Part shown: piece after piece, positions 36,001 to 45,400 of the stretch
Layout: the number at the start of each line of letters is the position of its first letter
How positions within the stretch are numbered: the stretch's first letter is position 1
Source of the DNA: Perlabentimonas sp964490015
GTDB taxonomy: Bacteria > Bacteroidota > Bacteroidia > Bacteroidales > Tenuifilaceae
Assembly (NCBI GenBank): GCA_964490015.1
Contig: CAZBBA010000013.1
Span: forward strand, 1 to 64,000
Length of the DNA: 64,000 nucleotides
Reading direction: 5' to 3'
Notes under the pieces: model-generated
What the model was told of the DNA's origin: nothing
Database searches by the model: none
The model's input: the letters and a program-made list of their open reading frames with translations, nothing else
Translations under genes and position numbers: made by a program

Positions 36001-37873
36001 CATAGATTTGAGTTAGCGATGGGGTTACGCTTACCACATCAGTGTATACGCCCTCGGTGTCTGTGCGACCAGCAATGGTGAGCCCGCCAGTTATTTCGGT
36101 AGTTGATTCTCCAACTACAATCCTTGTTTCCACCGGATCAACCGAAAGAATATCCCGTGTTGATTTTGAGGTTGTCCTGCCGCTTACCGCAAACCCGCCC
36201 CTTGTTTTCGCATCAGCATCTTCGTCGATAAATACTTTAACACTGTTCTCGTATACGGCAAAAACTGTTTCGCCCTTTGAGTTTTTTACCTCGAATAGGG
36301 GTGCTCCCTCCTTGCTAGTGCCATCCGATTTTACCTCGAACATGGCCTCAGGAGCTGAAGTGCCCACGCCCACTTTCTTAGAGGTGGAGACTATGGTTTC
36401 CTGATCATCCCATGATGTTGTGCCAGATGGACCCTGTGCGCCAACGGGGCCAATCAGTGAAACCCCAGCTCCCCATCCGGTATCAGATTTTGGACCATAA
36501 AGTATACTGGTTGTGGTGTTTAGGAAGTAATCGCCAATTGTGCCCTGGGCAAAAATGGGTACTGTAGTTCCGCTTAGTATGGTTTTTCCATCAGAACCTG
36601 GAGTTCCAGCCTCTCCCTTAAGGTTTGCTGTGGTAAATGATGTTCCGTCGGTATAGAAAAACGTGTAGGTGCCATCGCCATTGTTAACAGTGCTTTGTAT
36701 TCCCACGCCAATAATCCCGTCAGTTCCATCCTTTGCCATTATTTGCCACGATGATCCATTGTAGATGTAAGATTTTTTGTCGGTGGTATTGTAGTAAGCA
36801 TAATTTAGGCCTGAGGTTGGGTGAGAATCGAAGCTTCCTCTCCAGTTTACTGAAACGCCAGGGATCCCTTGTTGCCCTTGAATCCCCTGTTCACCCTGTT
36901 GTCCGGCCGGACCAGCCGGGCCTTGTGGCCCCTGAGGAGCGTTAAATTCAATCCAATTTGCCGCGTCATCTTTAGGGGGCGTAGTCGAGTTTATCTCGTC
37001 GACTTGACAAATAAACATGGTGTTGTACCCCGAAAAATCGGATGATTCGGCAAAAACAAAGTCGCCAGAATTATAAGTTGTTCCCGAAACCCACTCTCCG
37101 CGATTTTGAAGCCCAGTGCCGGGCTCTCCTGGGTCACCTTTTGGCCCCACGGAGCCTGTTGCGCCCGTTGCTCCATCCTTACCATCTTTGGTTAACTCTT
37201 GCCAAATGCTTCCGTCAAAAATGTAGGATGTTTTTAGCCCTGTGTGGTAAAATGCATTGTTAATGCCAGGTGTTTCGGGAAAGGCATCCCTACTGCCAAC
37301 CCAAAGAATGGAAATACCAGGTTCCCCCTTGTCTCCTGAATTGCCTTTCTCGCCTTTCTCGCCCTTATCCCCTTTGTCCCCTTTAATTCCTTTAAGCGAG
37401 TCGATGAAATCTTGCTCGCTACCAGTGAATCCGAGCGAAAGCCATGTTTGGTAAGCTGATTTCCCCTCGTTGCCATCGAAGGCAAAGTTGGCAAATGGTA
37501 CCGATAGGAGTTGGGTAACTCCCATTTCGGTGTAGTTGCTTCCACCCGATGCGTCGAGTTCTACCTTTAGGAAGAAACTTGCGCTCTCCCAGCTAATTTG
37601 TGTATAAGTGCCAACCTTTGCGGTGCCCTGCCCAACTGTCAGATTCACTAGTCCGAATTCATTGGTGGTGGGAGTGAACTCCTCTGAGAAAATAGTTGAT
37701 CCAGTAGTGCTTCCCGAAAGTATGCTTAACCTTAGACTTACTTGTTGGTTAGCGATAATCTCACCATTAGCATTACGAATAACGGCTTGGTAATTAAAGC
37801 CCAGTGGGGCTTGCGCCCAAACAACAAAAATATTTAGGCATAAAACGAGTGTGATGAGTAATTTGCGTTTCAT
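33023..37873 (-). CDS. Giant secreted repeat protein with collagen-like blocks (cassette 1)
   Basis: A 1616-aa secreted protein of unknown function. The signal peptide ends VWA|Q (20/21), followed by an N-domain (22-133) beginning APLGFNYQAVIRN. A segment of about 350 residues (134-484) holds five Gly-X-Y blocks (about 162-186, 231-253, 313-339, 420-428 and 475-484). Between them lie short domains that include a chitin-binding-like WVSGTTYNSGDFV and a twice-occurring SYI(F/Y)(D/N)GS-WQ module. A conserved linker (about 487-555) leads to 12 repeats of about 35 aa (556-990, core RGGFAVSGRTTSK), a fibronectin-like part, and six beta-sandwich repeats of carboxypeptidase-regulatory/CnaB type to the end. 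There is no T9SS domain. It may be a trimeric surface fibre. Confidence 0.85.
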   Translation of the reverse strand: MKRKLLITLVLCLNIFVVWAQAPLGFNYQAVIRNANGEIIANQQVSLRLSILSGSTTGSTIFSEEFTPTTNEFGLVNLTVGQGTAKVGTYTQISWESASFFLKVELDASGGSNYTEMGVTQLLSVPFANFAFDGNEGKSAYQTWLSLGFTGSEQDFIDSLKGIKGDKGDKGEKGEKGNSGDKGEPGISILWVGSRDAFPETPGINNAFYHTGLKTSYIFDGSIWQELTKDGKDGATGATGSVGPKGDPGEPGTGLQNRGEWVSGTTYNSGDFVFAESSDFSGYNTMFICQVDEINSTTPPKDDAANWIEFNAPQGPQGPAGPAGQQGEQGIQGQQGIPGVSVNWRGSFDSHPTSGLNYAYYNTTDKKSYIYNGSSWQIMAKDGTDGIIGVGIQSTVNNGDGTYTFFYTDGTSFTTANLKGEAGTPGSDGKTILSGTTVPIFAQGTIGDYFLNTTTSILYGPKSDTGWGAGVSLIGPVGAQGPSGTTSWDDQETIVSTSKKVGVGTSAPEAMFEVKSDGTSKEGAPLFEVKNSKGETVFAVYENSVKVFIDEDADAKTRGGFAVSGRTTSKSTRDILSVDPVETRIVVGESTTEITGGLTIAGRTDTEGVYTDVVSVTPSLTQIYVDENTTKTRGGFAVSGRTTSKEPMDLLHITSDYTRVYVDETTEKATSGFAITKRSTSDDVLNVSPSLTQVYVDNPAKTRGGFAVSGRTTSKEPLDLLNITPLTTRVYVDDISKESTSAFAITKRSNSDDVLTVSPSLTQVYVDNTTKTRGGFAVSGRTTSKEPVDLLQITPSFTRVFVEGTPDKTYSGFAVTQRSSTLDVMTVSPGLTQVYVDETTTKTRGGFAVSGRTSSKGVSDILNVNSDFTRVYVGESSGGFAVSGNSGVIDGDEILKITPGLTEVFVQETSDSKTRGGFAVSGRTSSKAGEIYNVLTVVPERTDVFIKPSTSKNALPRGFSVTGLNEQLSQTELFSVSDGGTYVATNIAIAPKLFTNSISSTSQTSAIGGGNVLDNGGVPIISSGIVYQLKVLGIPTLAGVEILKPNEGGVVYADDKMSFPVLKMADLAPGFAYIVRAFATNSDQLTGYGQTREFVTAGSTTLTIKVMDSGEEGIANAIVTLWPLKGKEPIVSGPSETHVFQVPNGIHSYLVEAPGYIAVRDDNFEVWETKTQTVNLASADNPQLTVNVKNQYGKPVQGVSITVEAQGPNNTDINGNSIFYLPVGNYPYTVTVPEGYGEHPGGTVEVTTEPMQTLSVTITENPKATFRVTYQGGAPAKGVGISLTTNFYEPVNITTNNLGIAVAYLPEAKWDYLVNGTTSGVLNMGTTSQTVNVTLYEEVAITLVVTDKNGTPMPNAQILIHNGFSEPFTLETSILGLATTSLMPGTWFYSIDAFNSQYTITTGTFEVIGGLQNQIFNLIMWERSSVTFVVKDPFGAPVNGAYINANLIAEPYDESSGETDEMGRATLQLGPGEWRFSVYVYESPYREYIDTITVVFGQNQTVNVSLKEIPMYTITFIAQDPESIPIQGVQIYLGSGVKTGGGSKASFQEYSETRFTDIEGRAVFENVPEGEYYSFNTYHLEYDYNGGQVVVDEDKTVVVTLTPITKGVTRVSRVVK
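35354..35983 (-). repeat. Three exact-period 210-bp super-repeats inside the giant gene
   Basis: KTRGGFAVSGRTTSK recurs at residues 631, 701 and 771, exactly 70 residues apart. Each 70-aa unit is two unlike halves: GGFAVSGR...TRVYVD and GFAITKR...LTQVYVD. The DNA is correspondingly repetitive and could change copy number by recombination. Confidence 0.85.
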
Positions 37874-38287
37874 AGGCGTATGTTTTATTCTGTAGTTACT
37901 TATTATGCTCGGAACCCAAAAGGCTAAAAACTAAAGGGAAAAAATACGAAAGTCGAGAAAGTGAAAAAAATGATAAATGATGAAAGAGTGATTCTGCCAA
38001 TTATGCTGGCTAAAAGAAATTTTGTAACGAAAGGCTATTAAACAAATATACCACAAAAATTGAGCTAACTCGTTGACGATTCTGTGATTTTTGACGAAAA
38101 TTTAAGTTGTATAAAATAACCAGTTGAAGTTTGTTGGGCTATCGGAGGTGCGTTGACGAATACTTTCAAAGTAGTTGGAAACCCTTCAGTTGGTGCGCAG
38201 GTATCAGAAACTGGATACTATATGCTATTGAGTGGAATTGGATAATAAAAAAACGGCTAGGCACTGCCTAGCCGTTTTTGATTTGGC
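37874..38287. other. 414-bp intergenic region upstream of cassette 1
   Basis: No gene seen. It holds the terminator of cassette 2 (38249-38279) and, 170 bp from the giant start, CAAATATA (38043-38050), a weak -7 candidate on the minus strand. The region is A/T-rich and otherwise unremarkable. Confidence 0.5.
38249..38279. terminator. Strong terminator ending cassette 2
   Basis: A 14-bp stem, AAAAACGGCTAGGC with GCCTAGCCGTTTTT, and a 3-nt loop. It is flanked by A and T runs so that it works in both directions, and it separates transcription of the two cassettes. Confidence 0.9.
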
Positions 38288-38758
38288 TTACTGTTTAATA
38301 ATCTTAAAGGTTTGGATTTCGGCTCCAGCCTTAACTATGCGAATAAAGTATATTCCTGACTTTAACTCGTAAAATGGAACTACCAATGGATTGCTGTCGA
38401 ATGATCCTTGTCGTAGTAAGCGACCATTAAGGTCGTAAACAGCGTATTTCAGGTTTACTATCTCTCCATCAACCTTTAGGTTGATATTTTCCTGCACAGG
38501 ATTGGGGAAAGCAGACACAATCATCCTTATGCCAGGTATCTCATCAACAGAGGTAACCGTTAGCTTTGTTTGCTGAAATCCCTGAGTGATTATGCTCTCA
38601 TTGGTTTTAAGAGTATGAATGGCTAGCTCTCCCAAACTCCAGCTTATGGATGCTGAGCCGTTTTTATGGTACGACCCCGAGGCAACTACAACTTCCTGTG
38701 AAATTGCCATATTGGCCATGCATCCCGCTATAATTGTAAGTATTAATAATCTATACAT
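38288..38758 (-). CDS. Small secreted protein with T9SS type A sorting domain (cassette 2)
   Basis: A 156-aa paralogue of the protein at 32537, similar along its whole length (shared SISWSLGE-AIHTLK, TQGFQQT, FPNP/YPNP and INLKVDGE). The signal peptide ends AIS|Q. The N-domain is short and the T9SS type A sorting domain covers about residues 78-156 (FPNPVQENINLKVDG, GIYFIRIV, KIIKQ end). It starts 49 bp after the second giant gene stop and is ended by the strong hairpin at 38249. The role is presumably the same as in cassette 1, acting with its own giant. Confidence 0.85.
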   Translation of the reverse strand: MYRLLILTIIAGCMANMAISQEVVVASGSYHKNGSASISWSLGELAIHTLKTNESIITQGFQQTKLTVTSVDEIPGIRMIVSAFPNPVQENINLKVDGEIVNLKYAVYDLNGRLLRQGSFDSNPLVVPFYELKSGIYFIRIVKAGAEIQTFKIIKQ

Positions 38759-38807
38759 AGCATTTTAAGGTTTTGTCAATACTTCATTTTTAGCTCTACC
38801 TTACGCG

Positions 38808-41800
38808 TTAGGGTAGTCCAACTCGCTGCAGTAGTTTAACAGGAATAGTTTTGTCCTTATCAACAGGTATGTAACTTGATTCTCCTTCGTAATCAACATG
38901 GTAAGTCCAGAAGTAGTATCCGTATCCACGAGGAATCTCTTCAAACACCACTATTCCTTCGGAATTGGTTGTTTGGGTTCCATTGTATGATTTAGAAGGT
39001 TCACCTTTAACTCCATCCGATGATATTGATACTTCTACCCCTTCAATGGGTTTGTTCTCCATATCGGAAACCACAAAGGTTACTGTGTATTTGGGTAAAG
39101 GCAGGAGTGTTACTGTATATTGCATATCGGAAGCAACAGTTATTGTCCCATTAGTAGCCAATGTGTCAATTTCAGAGGTATACTCATAGGTGCCATTTTG
39201 GACATCAGTTAAAACCAACTTCCCATCCTGATCAGAAAATCCAGAGTAATACTCACTTTTTTGCCCATCCTTTTTCCCGGACACATAGTACATGCTAAAG
39301 TAAGCATCAATAATTGGTGTGCTCTCGGTGTCAACAAAATCGAGCGTAAGTGTAAAATACTGAGGAGGTAAAAGTGTAACGGGAATGTCCAAATCCTTAT
39401 CCACAGTTATTCTTTGGGCGTAACGCTGCTCCTCAAGCCTGACATCGTAGTCATAATCGGCTTCGGGTACATTCTCGAAAATAACTTTACCTGCAGCATC
39501 GGTTTGGGCATAGAAGTAGGTTTCCTTAGATCCTTTAACAGGTTCAGGATAACCTTCATAAACCTGATGCATTGAGACATCTGCATTAGCAACTGGTGCG
39601 CTCGACTCATCAGTAACCGTAAAAGTTACGGTATGCTTGGGAAGAAACTGTAAAACAACATTCTCTTCAAGATTTTGGTCGGCAACAACAGTTATCGATC
39701 CTTCGTGGGGTTTGTATGTGTAGGTCCAGTCGTTAATAGAGTAGCTATAAGTGCCAGCTGCAAGGCCATAAACCACCGCTTTCCCTTCATTAATCCAACG
39801 CCAGATATCATTATATCCATCGATGGATATCAGGACTTCAAGATCCGAAACGGGCTCTGAGGTGCTATTGGTAACATTAAAGGTTACTTTTGCCTGTTCG
39901 ATTACATCCACATTAACGATTTGAGGTACACCAGCCACTACAGTAATCGATCCCCCGCTGTGGTTTTCATAACCTACTTCGGGAACATAGATTAAAAAGT
40001 TCCATTCACCGGCAGGAATTTGCAGCGATGCTGATCCATTGATGTCGGTAGTTGCCATATCGATATCAGGCACCTCGATGCCAACGTATTCTACAGGTTC
40101 GCCGTGCTGATTTTTTACAATAAATGTAATTTTAACAGGAGCAGAGTTTAGATATACATCCTGATGAGTATCGCCTTCAACAAATATTGTTTGCATGTTT
40201 ATCCCCATGAATCCGGGTGCGGAAACTGAATACTGGTGTTCACCATCAACCACGCTAAAGGTGTAATTACCTGGTCCGTTTATAATGGGATCTGGGCTGC
40301 CTAATGGGTAAAAAGCGATAACGGCGTTAGCGATTGGATTCTCCTTGTCGTCCATTACACCAAATGTAAGTTTGCTTCCGGGTAAAGTGGTGAAGCTAAC
40401 GGCGGGGCCATAACCGGTTAAGCCATCCATGTTCATAGCAAAGGCTCGAACTGTGTAAAGAGTGCCTGGAATAAGGTTTTCCATTTTCAGCTCCGGAAGA
40501 TCTCCCATGCCGCCTTCGGGCATATTGGGGTCGTAAATAATACCGCCAGCCGATGGCATTATTTCTCCTACATTATCAACTGTAAGCAAACGGTTTGAGG
40601 CTAAGTTGTAGATAATACCACGAGCCATAATTTCTGAACCGCCATTATCTATCACTTTCCCGCCCGAAATTGCTGAAGATTGAGTAATGCTATACGCTTC
40701 CTTTGTTGTTAACTTTGGTGCAACGGCAAGTGTAGTGGCCACAAAGGTTCCCTGCTCCGAAACCTTAAACAGTTCGGTGGGTTGGTAGTTATTGTCTAAG
40801 CCCGAGATACTAAACCCATCGGGAAAATTCTTGCTGGTGCTGGGCTTAATAAATACTTCGGTACGCTCGGGGGCAACCTTGAACACGTCGTAAATCCCAT
40901 CGGATTTTGAACTCGTACGACCCGAAACGGCAAACCCACCCCGTGTTTTAGCCGTTGATGTCTCTTCCACAAAAACCTCGGTGAGGCCAGGAGTTACCAT
41001 GAAAATTTCGCCTCCTAGCTCTTTTGAGGTTGTGCGACCCGAAACGGCAAATCCACCACGGGTTTTTGTTGATGTCTCATCTACGTAAACTCTTGTAAAA
41101 TCGGGGGTTATGTGAAAAATGTCAAGCGCTTCCTTGGATGTGGTTCTACCCGAAACGGCAAACCCCCCGCGGGTTTTCAGCGTGCTATTATCAACATATA
41201 TTTGGGTAAGACCGGGAGTGATTGTAAACATCTCCTGGAAGGTTTCCTTTGAGCTTGTACGGCCCGATACCGCAAATCCACCGCGGGTTTTGGAGGTTGA
41301 TTCATCCACAAATATTTGGGTCATTTGAGGTGTTATAAGAAGTATTTCCCCCTCATCCTCTTTTGAGGTTGTGCGTCCCGATACGGCAAACCCGCCACGG
41401 GTTTTTCCGGTGGTTTCGTCGACGTAAACCCTTGTAAAGTCGGGTGTAATGTGTAGAATGTCGGCGGGGACTTTTGAGGTTGTACGACCCGATACCGCAA
41501 ATCCGCCACGAGTTTTTTCGGTTGATTCGTTTACGTAAACTTGCGTTAAGCTGGGTGTTACAGTAAAGATTTCCTGAGTATCCTCCTTTGAAGAGGTGCG
41601 ACCCGATACCGCAAATCCACCGCGGGTTTTGCTTGTCGATTCCTCCTCGATGAAAATCTTAACGCTGTTTTCGTAAACCGCAAAAACGGTTTCACCTTTG
41701 GAGTTCTTCACCTCAAAGAGTGGCGCTTCATCTTCGTAAGATCCGTCCGAAATCACCTGAAGCTTGCTTGTAGGAGTATCGGTACCGATTCCCACTTTTT

Positions 41801-42254
41801 TCTGGGTCGATACGGATTGCTCCTTATCGACCCAGGCTGTGGAGCCCGAACCGCCCGAAAAAGCGTAGTTGGCAAAGGGAACAGATAACAGTTGGGTTGT
41901 ACCCATATCAACATAGCTGGTATTCCCATTTGCATCGAGCTCAACCTTAAGGAAAAAACTGCCTGTGCTCCACGGAATGGAAGCAAATGTTCCGGTTTGG
42001 GGAGTGCCTTGGCCTACTGTTAGGGTAATAAGACCAAACTCGTTGGTTTCTGGGGCAAATGTTTCAATGTAAACAGCATCGCCGCTAACAGAACCGGCAA
42101 TTATGCTTAACCGGATTCCAACCTCTTGGTTGGCAATTATTTCGCCGGAAGAGTTACGGATTACCGCTTGGTAGTTGAATCCCAGCGGATTTTGTGCCAT
42201 TAGGCTACTGAGGGTGCAGCCTAGAATTGTGACGATAAGTAAAATTTTTTTCAT
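38808..42254 (-). CDS. Giant secreted repeat protein (cassette 2)
   Basis: An 1148-aa paralogue of the protein at 33023. The signal peptide ends LMA|Q (20/21). The N-domain (22-133) is very similar to that of cassette 1. A linker (141-208, with EVKNSKGETVFAVYENSV identical in both) follows directly, without the collagen-like insertion. Eight repeats of about 37 aa follow (209-515, RGGFAVSGR at 211, 249, 286, 324, 362, 399 and 438), then a fibronectin-like segment and six beta-sandwich repeats, each opening with a V-T-F-V-type strand. No T9SS sorting domain or anchor is present. CAAATTTA at 42343-42350 is a possible -7 box. Confidence 0.85.
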   Translation of the reverse strand: MKKILLIVTILGCTLSSLMAQNPLGFNYQAVIRNSSGEIIANQEVGIRLSIIAGSVSGDAVYIETFAPETNEFGLITLTVGQGTPQTGTFASIPWSTGSFFLKVELDANGNTSYVDMGTTQLLSVPFANYAFSGGSGSTAWVDKEQSVSTQKKVGIGTDTPTSKLQVISDGSYEDEAPLFEVKNSKGETVFAVYENSVKIFIEEESTSKTRGGFAVSGRTSSKEDTQEIFTVTPSLTQVYVNESTEKTRGGFAVSGRTTSKVPADILHITPDFTRVYVDETTGKTRGGFAVSGRTTSKEDEGEILLITPQMTQIFVDESTSKTRGGFAVSGRTSSKETFQEMFTITPGLTQIYVDNSTLKTRGGFAVSGRTTSKEALDIFHITPDFTRVYVDETSTKTRGGFAVSGRTTSKELGGEIFMVTPGLTEVFVEETSTAKTRGGFAVSGRTSSKSDGIYDVFKVAPERTEVFIKPSTSKNFPDGFSISGLDNNYQPTELFKVSEQGTFVATTLAVAPKLTTKEAYSITQSSAISGGKVIDNGGSEIMARGIIYNLASNRLLTVDNVGEIMPSAGGIIYDPNMPEGGMGDLPELKMENLIPGTLYTVRAFAMNMDGLTGYGPAVSFTTLPGSKLTFGVMDDKENPIANAVIAFYPLGSPDPIINGPGNYTFSVVDGEHQYSVSAPGFMGINMQTIFVEGDTHQDVYLNSAPVKITFIVKNQHGEPVEYVGIEVPDIDMATTDINGSASLQIPAGEWNFLIYVPEVGYENHSGGSITVVAGVPQIVNVDVIEQAKVTFNVTNSTSEPVSDLEVLISIDGYNDIWRWINEGKAVVYGLAAGTYSYSINDWTYTYKPHEGSITVVADQNLEENVVLQFLPKHTVTFTVTDESSAPVANADVSMHQVYEGYPEPVKGSKETYFYAQTDAAGKVIFENVPEADYDYDVRLEEQRYAQRITVDKDLDIPVTLLPPQYFTLTLDFVDTESTPIIDAYFSMYYVSGKKDGQKSEYYSGFSDQDGKLVLTDVQNGTYEYTSEIDTLATNGTITVASDMQYTVTLLPLPKYTVTFVVSDMENKPIEGVEVSISSDGVKGEPSKSYNGTQTTNSEGIVVFEEIPRGYGYYFWTYHVDYEGESSYIPVDKDKTIPVKLLQRVGLP
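40815..41630 (-). repeat. Tandem repeat region encoding GGFAVSGR units in giant 2
   Basis: Seven conserved units and one decayed unit of about 111-117 bp. Unlike giant 1, the alternating FAITKR half-units are absent and all units are of the GGFAVSGR type. Confidence 0.8.
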
Positions 42255-42491
42255 GGGCTTATTGGGGTTGGTTATTGTTTAGGTTGTGTTAAAATTACAA
42301 TTATTTTATTATTTGTGATTAAAAAGTAAGATTAGCAAAAGTCAAATTTATAACAAAAATCAGTCCAGATGGTTGGGTAATTTGAATTGGTTTTTAATTA
42401 AGCTGAAAGCGTAATCAGCCCCATTGAATTTGAGGACAGGGAAATATGGGATATGGCCTGCGCTTAATTCTCGCCCTGGGACCTAACTAAT

Positions 42492-45400
42492 CTAGAAGTT
42501 GGCTCTAACCCCAATAATAAGTTGATCGTCTATTTGCTCATGGCCTTCCATCCAGTTCATCATTTCAAAGTAGAGATTCTCTTTTTGCTTCATCATGGGG
42601 AGGTGATGTATGGAGAGAAGGTACTCCTTAAAGTTCTTTTTCATGTACTTGCGGCCATCATTTCCGCCAAACTGATCAACATATCCATCGGAGAACATAT
42701 AGAATATATCACCCGATTGCAGCTGTATTTCGGTGCGCTGGAACGGTATGTTCTGCTTTACATAGGCCCCAATGGGCATTTTGTCGGGCTTATACTCAAC
42801 TAGTTCTCCGTTTCGGATTAGCACTAATGGATTGTTGGCTCCTGAAAACTCGAGCATCATTGTGTTCAAATCAATGGAGACCAAGGCCATATCCATACCA
42901 TCCTTTCGTTCGTCCTTATCTCCCTCCTTTAGCCCTTGGCTAAGGGTGTTAATCACGTATTCGCGCAGCAGGTTTAGGATGGAGTCGGAGTGGTTCACGT
43001 CGAGTTTGGCCACAATCTCGTTAAGGAACGAGGTGCCCAGCATGCTCATAAATGCGCCCGGAACGCCATGCCCAGTGCAGTCGGCTGCAATGAAGATGAT
43101 CCGTTTCTGCTTTTCGAAATGATGAACCCAGTAGAAGTCGCCACTCACTATGTCTTTAGGTGAGAAGTAAATAAAGTAGTCGAAAAGTTTACAGGTTTGC
43201 TTATCGGGTAGTACAGCAGTTTGGATGCGTTTTGCGTATCGAATAGAATCGGTAATGGCTATGTTCTGCAGCTCTATCTTCTTGTTTTTCTCCACAATCT
43301 CGGCAGTTCTCTCACGAACTATGGCCTCGAGTCGTTTCTTGTCTTCCTGGAGTTTTCTTGTGTACCAGGCAATCAGCAGGCGAACGGCGGCAACAATTAG
43401 AGCAATATAAATTATGTATGCCCACCAGGTTCGGTACCAGGGTGGTAATATTTTAAACTCAAAAATTGCCTCATCACTTTCTACTCCATACACATTTCGA
43501 GCCTTAACATGAAATCGGTATGTGCCCTCCGATAGGTTGGTGTAGTTTCGGGTGTTGCTACTCTCCCAAGGCGACCAGGTTGAGTTGAACCCTTCGAGAT
43601 AGGATTTGTACTCGAGTTTACCCTCGCTCTCAAAGAACGGGGATGCGTAGGTGAAGATGATATTGTTATCCTTAAATCTAATGGGTGCATTTAGTATCTC
43701 TATTTTTTGTCCTTGGTCGGTAATGCTGCTGTAAAAACCATCAGCACCTTTGTAGAGTACGGAGTCGTTACCGATAATTATGGAACGGATGATGGCTCTA
43801 AACGGTTGGTTTAAATCTTTGTGGTTATCGCTGTTATGAACGTATAGCCCTTCTTGCCCTCCAATAAAGGTTAGGCTTTGATCCTGGTACGCCACTTGAA
43901 TTGTCATTGAAGGAACAAGGCGGAGGGCGGTTGTATCAACCTGCCAGCCAGACCCGGATCTGTGAATAAAGTCAACACCCGTTGTGGTTTTGTAATCGAA
44001 AAATGATACAGCCATTGTGTCGTTCACGGGGAAAATCTCCCTGATGAACTTCCCTTTGCTGGCAAAATGATAGATAAAAGGGTGGTAGAGTTCAAAATTT
44101 TGAGACGTGGGGTTGTAGTGGTATACAACGTTATCGTAGGCGAAGAATATGTCGTTTTTCAGTTTGAATAGTGTCCCCGATTTACCTTGAAATGCCTCGG
44201 GTAACTCCAAAAACTCACCCTTATAGTTAATTAGTTGAATTCCCGAGAAGGTGTCGCACCAGAGGTTTCCATCTTTGTCCTCAATGATATTGGTAACTGC
44301 AATGTCTTCTCTTAGGCCAAAAAGCTCGTTGCTATGGATGAACTTACCATTTTGGTAACGAATTTTTCTAACGCCCCGCGAGGTGGCCACGTAGAGCCTA
44401 TTGGGGTCATATTCCGACTGAGTAAGCCTAAATACCTCGTTCTTAAAGCTAAGGGGGTAAGCCCTGTTGTTTTTAATCTCGTATATCTCCCTTTCGCTTG
44501 CGGCAAGAAGGTGATTTTTTCCATCTGACGAGGAAAATCGAACGAGTGAGTATACGGTTTCGCCAGCAATCCCATCGACTTGCTTAAAGAAAGAACTCTC
44601 GCTTTGCTTATGCACTAGCATAAATACGCCGTGCATTGTGGCTGCATAGTAAATTCCGTTGTGCTTGGTAATCCCAAAAATGGTTCCGTTTAGCCCCGAC
44701 TCAGTGGAGAAAACTCTAACCGGCGATGACGTGTTGACTGATGAAATGCCACCGGAATTGGTAATCCAAAGTAAGCCTGGGTTTGCTGGATTGTAGTAAA
44801 GGTTAGATATTGTCTCGCTTTTTATCCCTTGCTGAGGGCTAATATGGTTGACAATTGTACCCTGTTTATTTATAATATATACCCCTTTGTTTTTTGTTCC
44901 AAAGGCGAAAAGTTTCTCGTTTACGCTAGTTCCAGCATAGATGTTGTTTTCTAGCAGAATTCTATTGGTAGCTATAGCATTAGGGGTAAAGTTAAAATCG
45001 GAAACTGCACCAGTTAGAGTGTTTAAAAGATTCAAACCCCTTTCAGCGGTGGCAATAAGCAAAACATTTTTATCCCAAGGAAGAATTGAAAAGATATCTT
45101 TATTTACAAAGTACTGACCACCTATAACCGGAACAAGTTTGCCGTTTTCGATGTAGTGTAGCCCTAGGTTGTAGTTTCCAACGTACAGAATATCATTTGC
45201 AATAAGGCTAAAAAAACTATCATCGGGTAGTGGAACCTCATCTATAGTTTTGCTGATAGTTGAGTAAATGTAAATGCGCTGTAATGTGCAGAAATATATT
45301 GAGTATTGTGATGAGTGAGTTTTCCAAACGCGGGTAATCTGTGCTGTGTCGGGAAGCATGGGTTTAAACGATTCGTACTCCAGTTGTCCCTTGCTGTTAG

